Below, one piece after another: positions 5,509 through 6,051 of a stretch of DNA of 6,051 nt. A model generated the notes under the pieces. That model was given only the letters and a program-made list of their open reading frames with translations. It was not told the origin of the DNA and did not search any database. Source of the stretch: an uncultured Solirubrobacterales bacterium (lineage in GTDB: Bacteria; Actinomycetota; Thermoleophilia; Solirubrobacterales; Solirubrobacteraceae). Positions within the stretch are counted from its first letter, which is position 1, and every line of letters begins with the position of its first letter. The stretch spans positions 1 through 6,051 of the forward strand of contig CAIKSH010000104.1 in NCBI GenBank assembly GCA_903830015.1, read 5' to 3'. A program made the translations under genes and the position numbers.

Positions 5509-6051
5509 GTGGAGCTGGAAGGAAAGGTGGCCCTGGTAACCGGTGCCTCAAGCGGCATCGGCGCCGCCCTGGCCTCGCGGCTGATCGGCCAGGGCGCGAC
5601 CGTCGCCGTATCGGCACGCCGGCAGGAGATGCTCGAACAGCTCGGGGCGGCCGCCGCCATCCCCGCCGACCTCTCCGACCCGGCCGACGCCCTCCGGCTG
5701 GCCGAGGAGGTCCTCGGGCAGCTGGGCCGTGTGGACGTCCTGGTCAACAACGCCGGGGTCCGCCACGACGCGCCGGTCGCCGAGATCGGGCTCGACGAGC
5801 TCGACGCAAGTTTCCAGGTCAATGTCCTGAGCCCGATCGTCCTGGCCGGAAGGCTCGTGCCGGGAATGGTCGACCGCGGCGAAGGGGTAATCGCCAACGT
5901 CGTTGCGCCTCAGGTATCGCCCGGGCGACGGGGAATGGGCGCCTACGCGTCCTCGAAGGCTGCCCTGGAGTCATTCACGCAGACCCTCCGGCAGGAGGTG
6001 GGCGGCGGGACCGGCGTAGCCGTATTCGCCTTCGACCCGGGCTGGGTACGG
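5509..6051 (+). CDS. Short-chain dehydrogenase/reductase, catalytic Ser replaced by Ala (partial, C-terminus off the right edge)
   Basis: The first 181 residues of a classical SDR of about 240-260. Seen are the cofactor loop TGASSGIG (11-18), the post-second-strand ARR (36-38, suggestive of NADPH), NNAG (80-83), the active-site Asn in FQVNV (Asn105), YASSK with Tyr146 and Lys150, and FDPGWVR near the edge. SDRs usually carry their catalytic Ser 13 residues before the Tyr, in a motif like IVNVSS. Here this part reads VIANVVAPQ, placing Ala133 at that site, so normal oxidoreductase activity is doubtful. GTG 5509 gives the standard MELEGKVALVTG start; an in-frame stop at 5443 bounds the frame upstream. 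GTG 5527 has a better spaced AAGGA before it but would remove the usual first six residues. The gene diverges from the cytochrome gene across 76 bp, with no convincing promoter of its own. The substrate is unknown. Confidence 0.92.
   Translation, partial: MELEGKVALVTGASSGIGAALASRLIGQGATVAVSARRQEMLEQLGAAAAIPADLSDPADALRLAEEVLGQLGRVDVLVNNAGVRHDAPVAEIGLDELDASFQVNVLSPIVLAGRLVPGMVDRGEGVIANVVAPQVSPGRRGMGAYASSKAALESFTQTLRQEVGGGTGVAVFAFDPGWVR

Noticed and set aside
1466..5543. GTAACCGG occurring at about 1467, 5498 and 5536 as a possible repeat or regulatory site
   Set aside because: Two copies simply encode the Val-Thr-Gly of nucleotide-binding loops (VVTGKGG, LVTGAS); spacing and setting give no common logic.
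5433..5897. Minus-strand extension of the cytochrome frame to 277 residues
   Set aside because: It would bury the signal peptide and lipobox inside the protein and is antisense to the SDR gene.

Overview
This is a dense, very GC-rich window of about 6.05 kb holding nine protein genes and almost no free intergenic DNA. Codon use with G/C-rich third positions, seven GTG starts out of nine, an ArsA/Get3-like ATPase of the kind known from mycobacteria (Rv3679 type), and apparent leaderless promoters with TAnnnT -10 boxes point to a high-GC actinomycete-like bacterium. My best guess is a deep-branching actinobacterial lineage such as Thermoleophilia/Solirubrobacterales, but that placement is inference. 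No rRNA, tRNA, CRISPR array, insertion sequence or phage gene is visible.

Left block (1-1396, minus strand): a squalene/phytoene synthase-family gene starts at 1396. It overlaps by GTGA a flavin-dependent reductase of the geranylgeranyl-reductase type that runs off the left edge. This looks like a two-gene or longer isoprenoid unit. Head to head with it, only 21 bp away, an ArsA/Get3-like ATPase gene (1418-2359, plus strand) begins. The 21-bp gap carries overlapping -10-like boxes on both strands and may be one bidirectional promoter. The ATPase gene ends 2 bp from the convergent end of era.

Central block (5432-2362, minus strand): a lipoprotein cytochrome c, then a YqeY-type GatB/YqeY domain protein, a PhoH-family ATPase, the rRNA-maturation endonuclease YbeY and the ribosome-assembly GTPase Era. 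The last four are fused by 1-, 14- and 4-base overlaps and must be translated in a coupled way. PhoH-YbeY-Era is a classic ribosome maturation and RNA quality-control cluster; the cytochrome c sits 24 bp upstream of yqeY.

Right block (5509-6051, plus strand): a short-chain dehydrogenase/reductase (SDR) gene, divergent from the cytochrome gene and cut by the right edge. It keeps the Tyr-x-x-x-Lys pair but has alanine where the catalytic serine is expected. The 76-bp divergent gap contains two identical 8-bp palindromes exactly 21 bp apart.

The genes are mostly conserved housekeeping types and I see no defence or mobile system. The points most worth testing are the three start codons placed six bases after a TAnnnT box (candidate leaderless mRNAs), the compact bidirectional promoter, the Ser-less SDR, and the synthase/reductase pair of unknown product.
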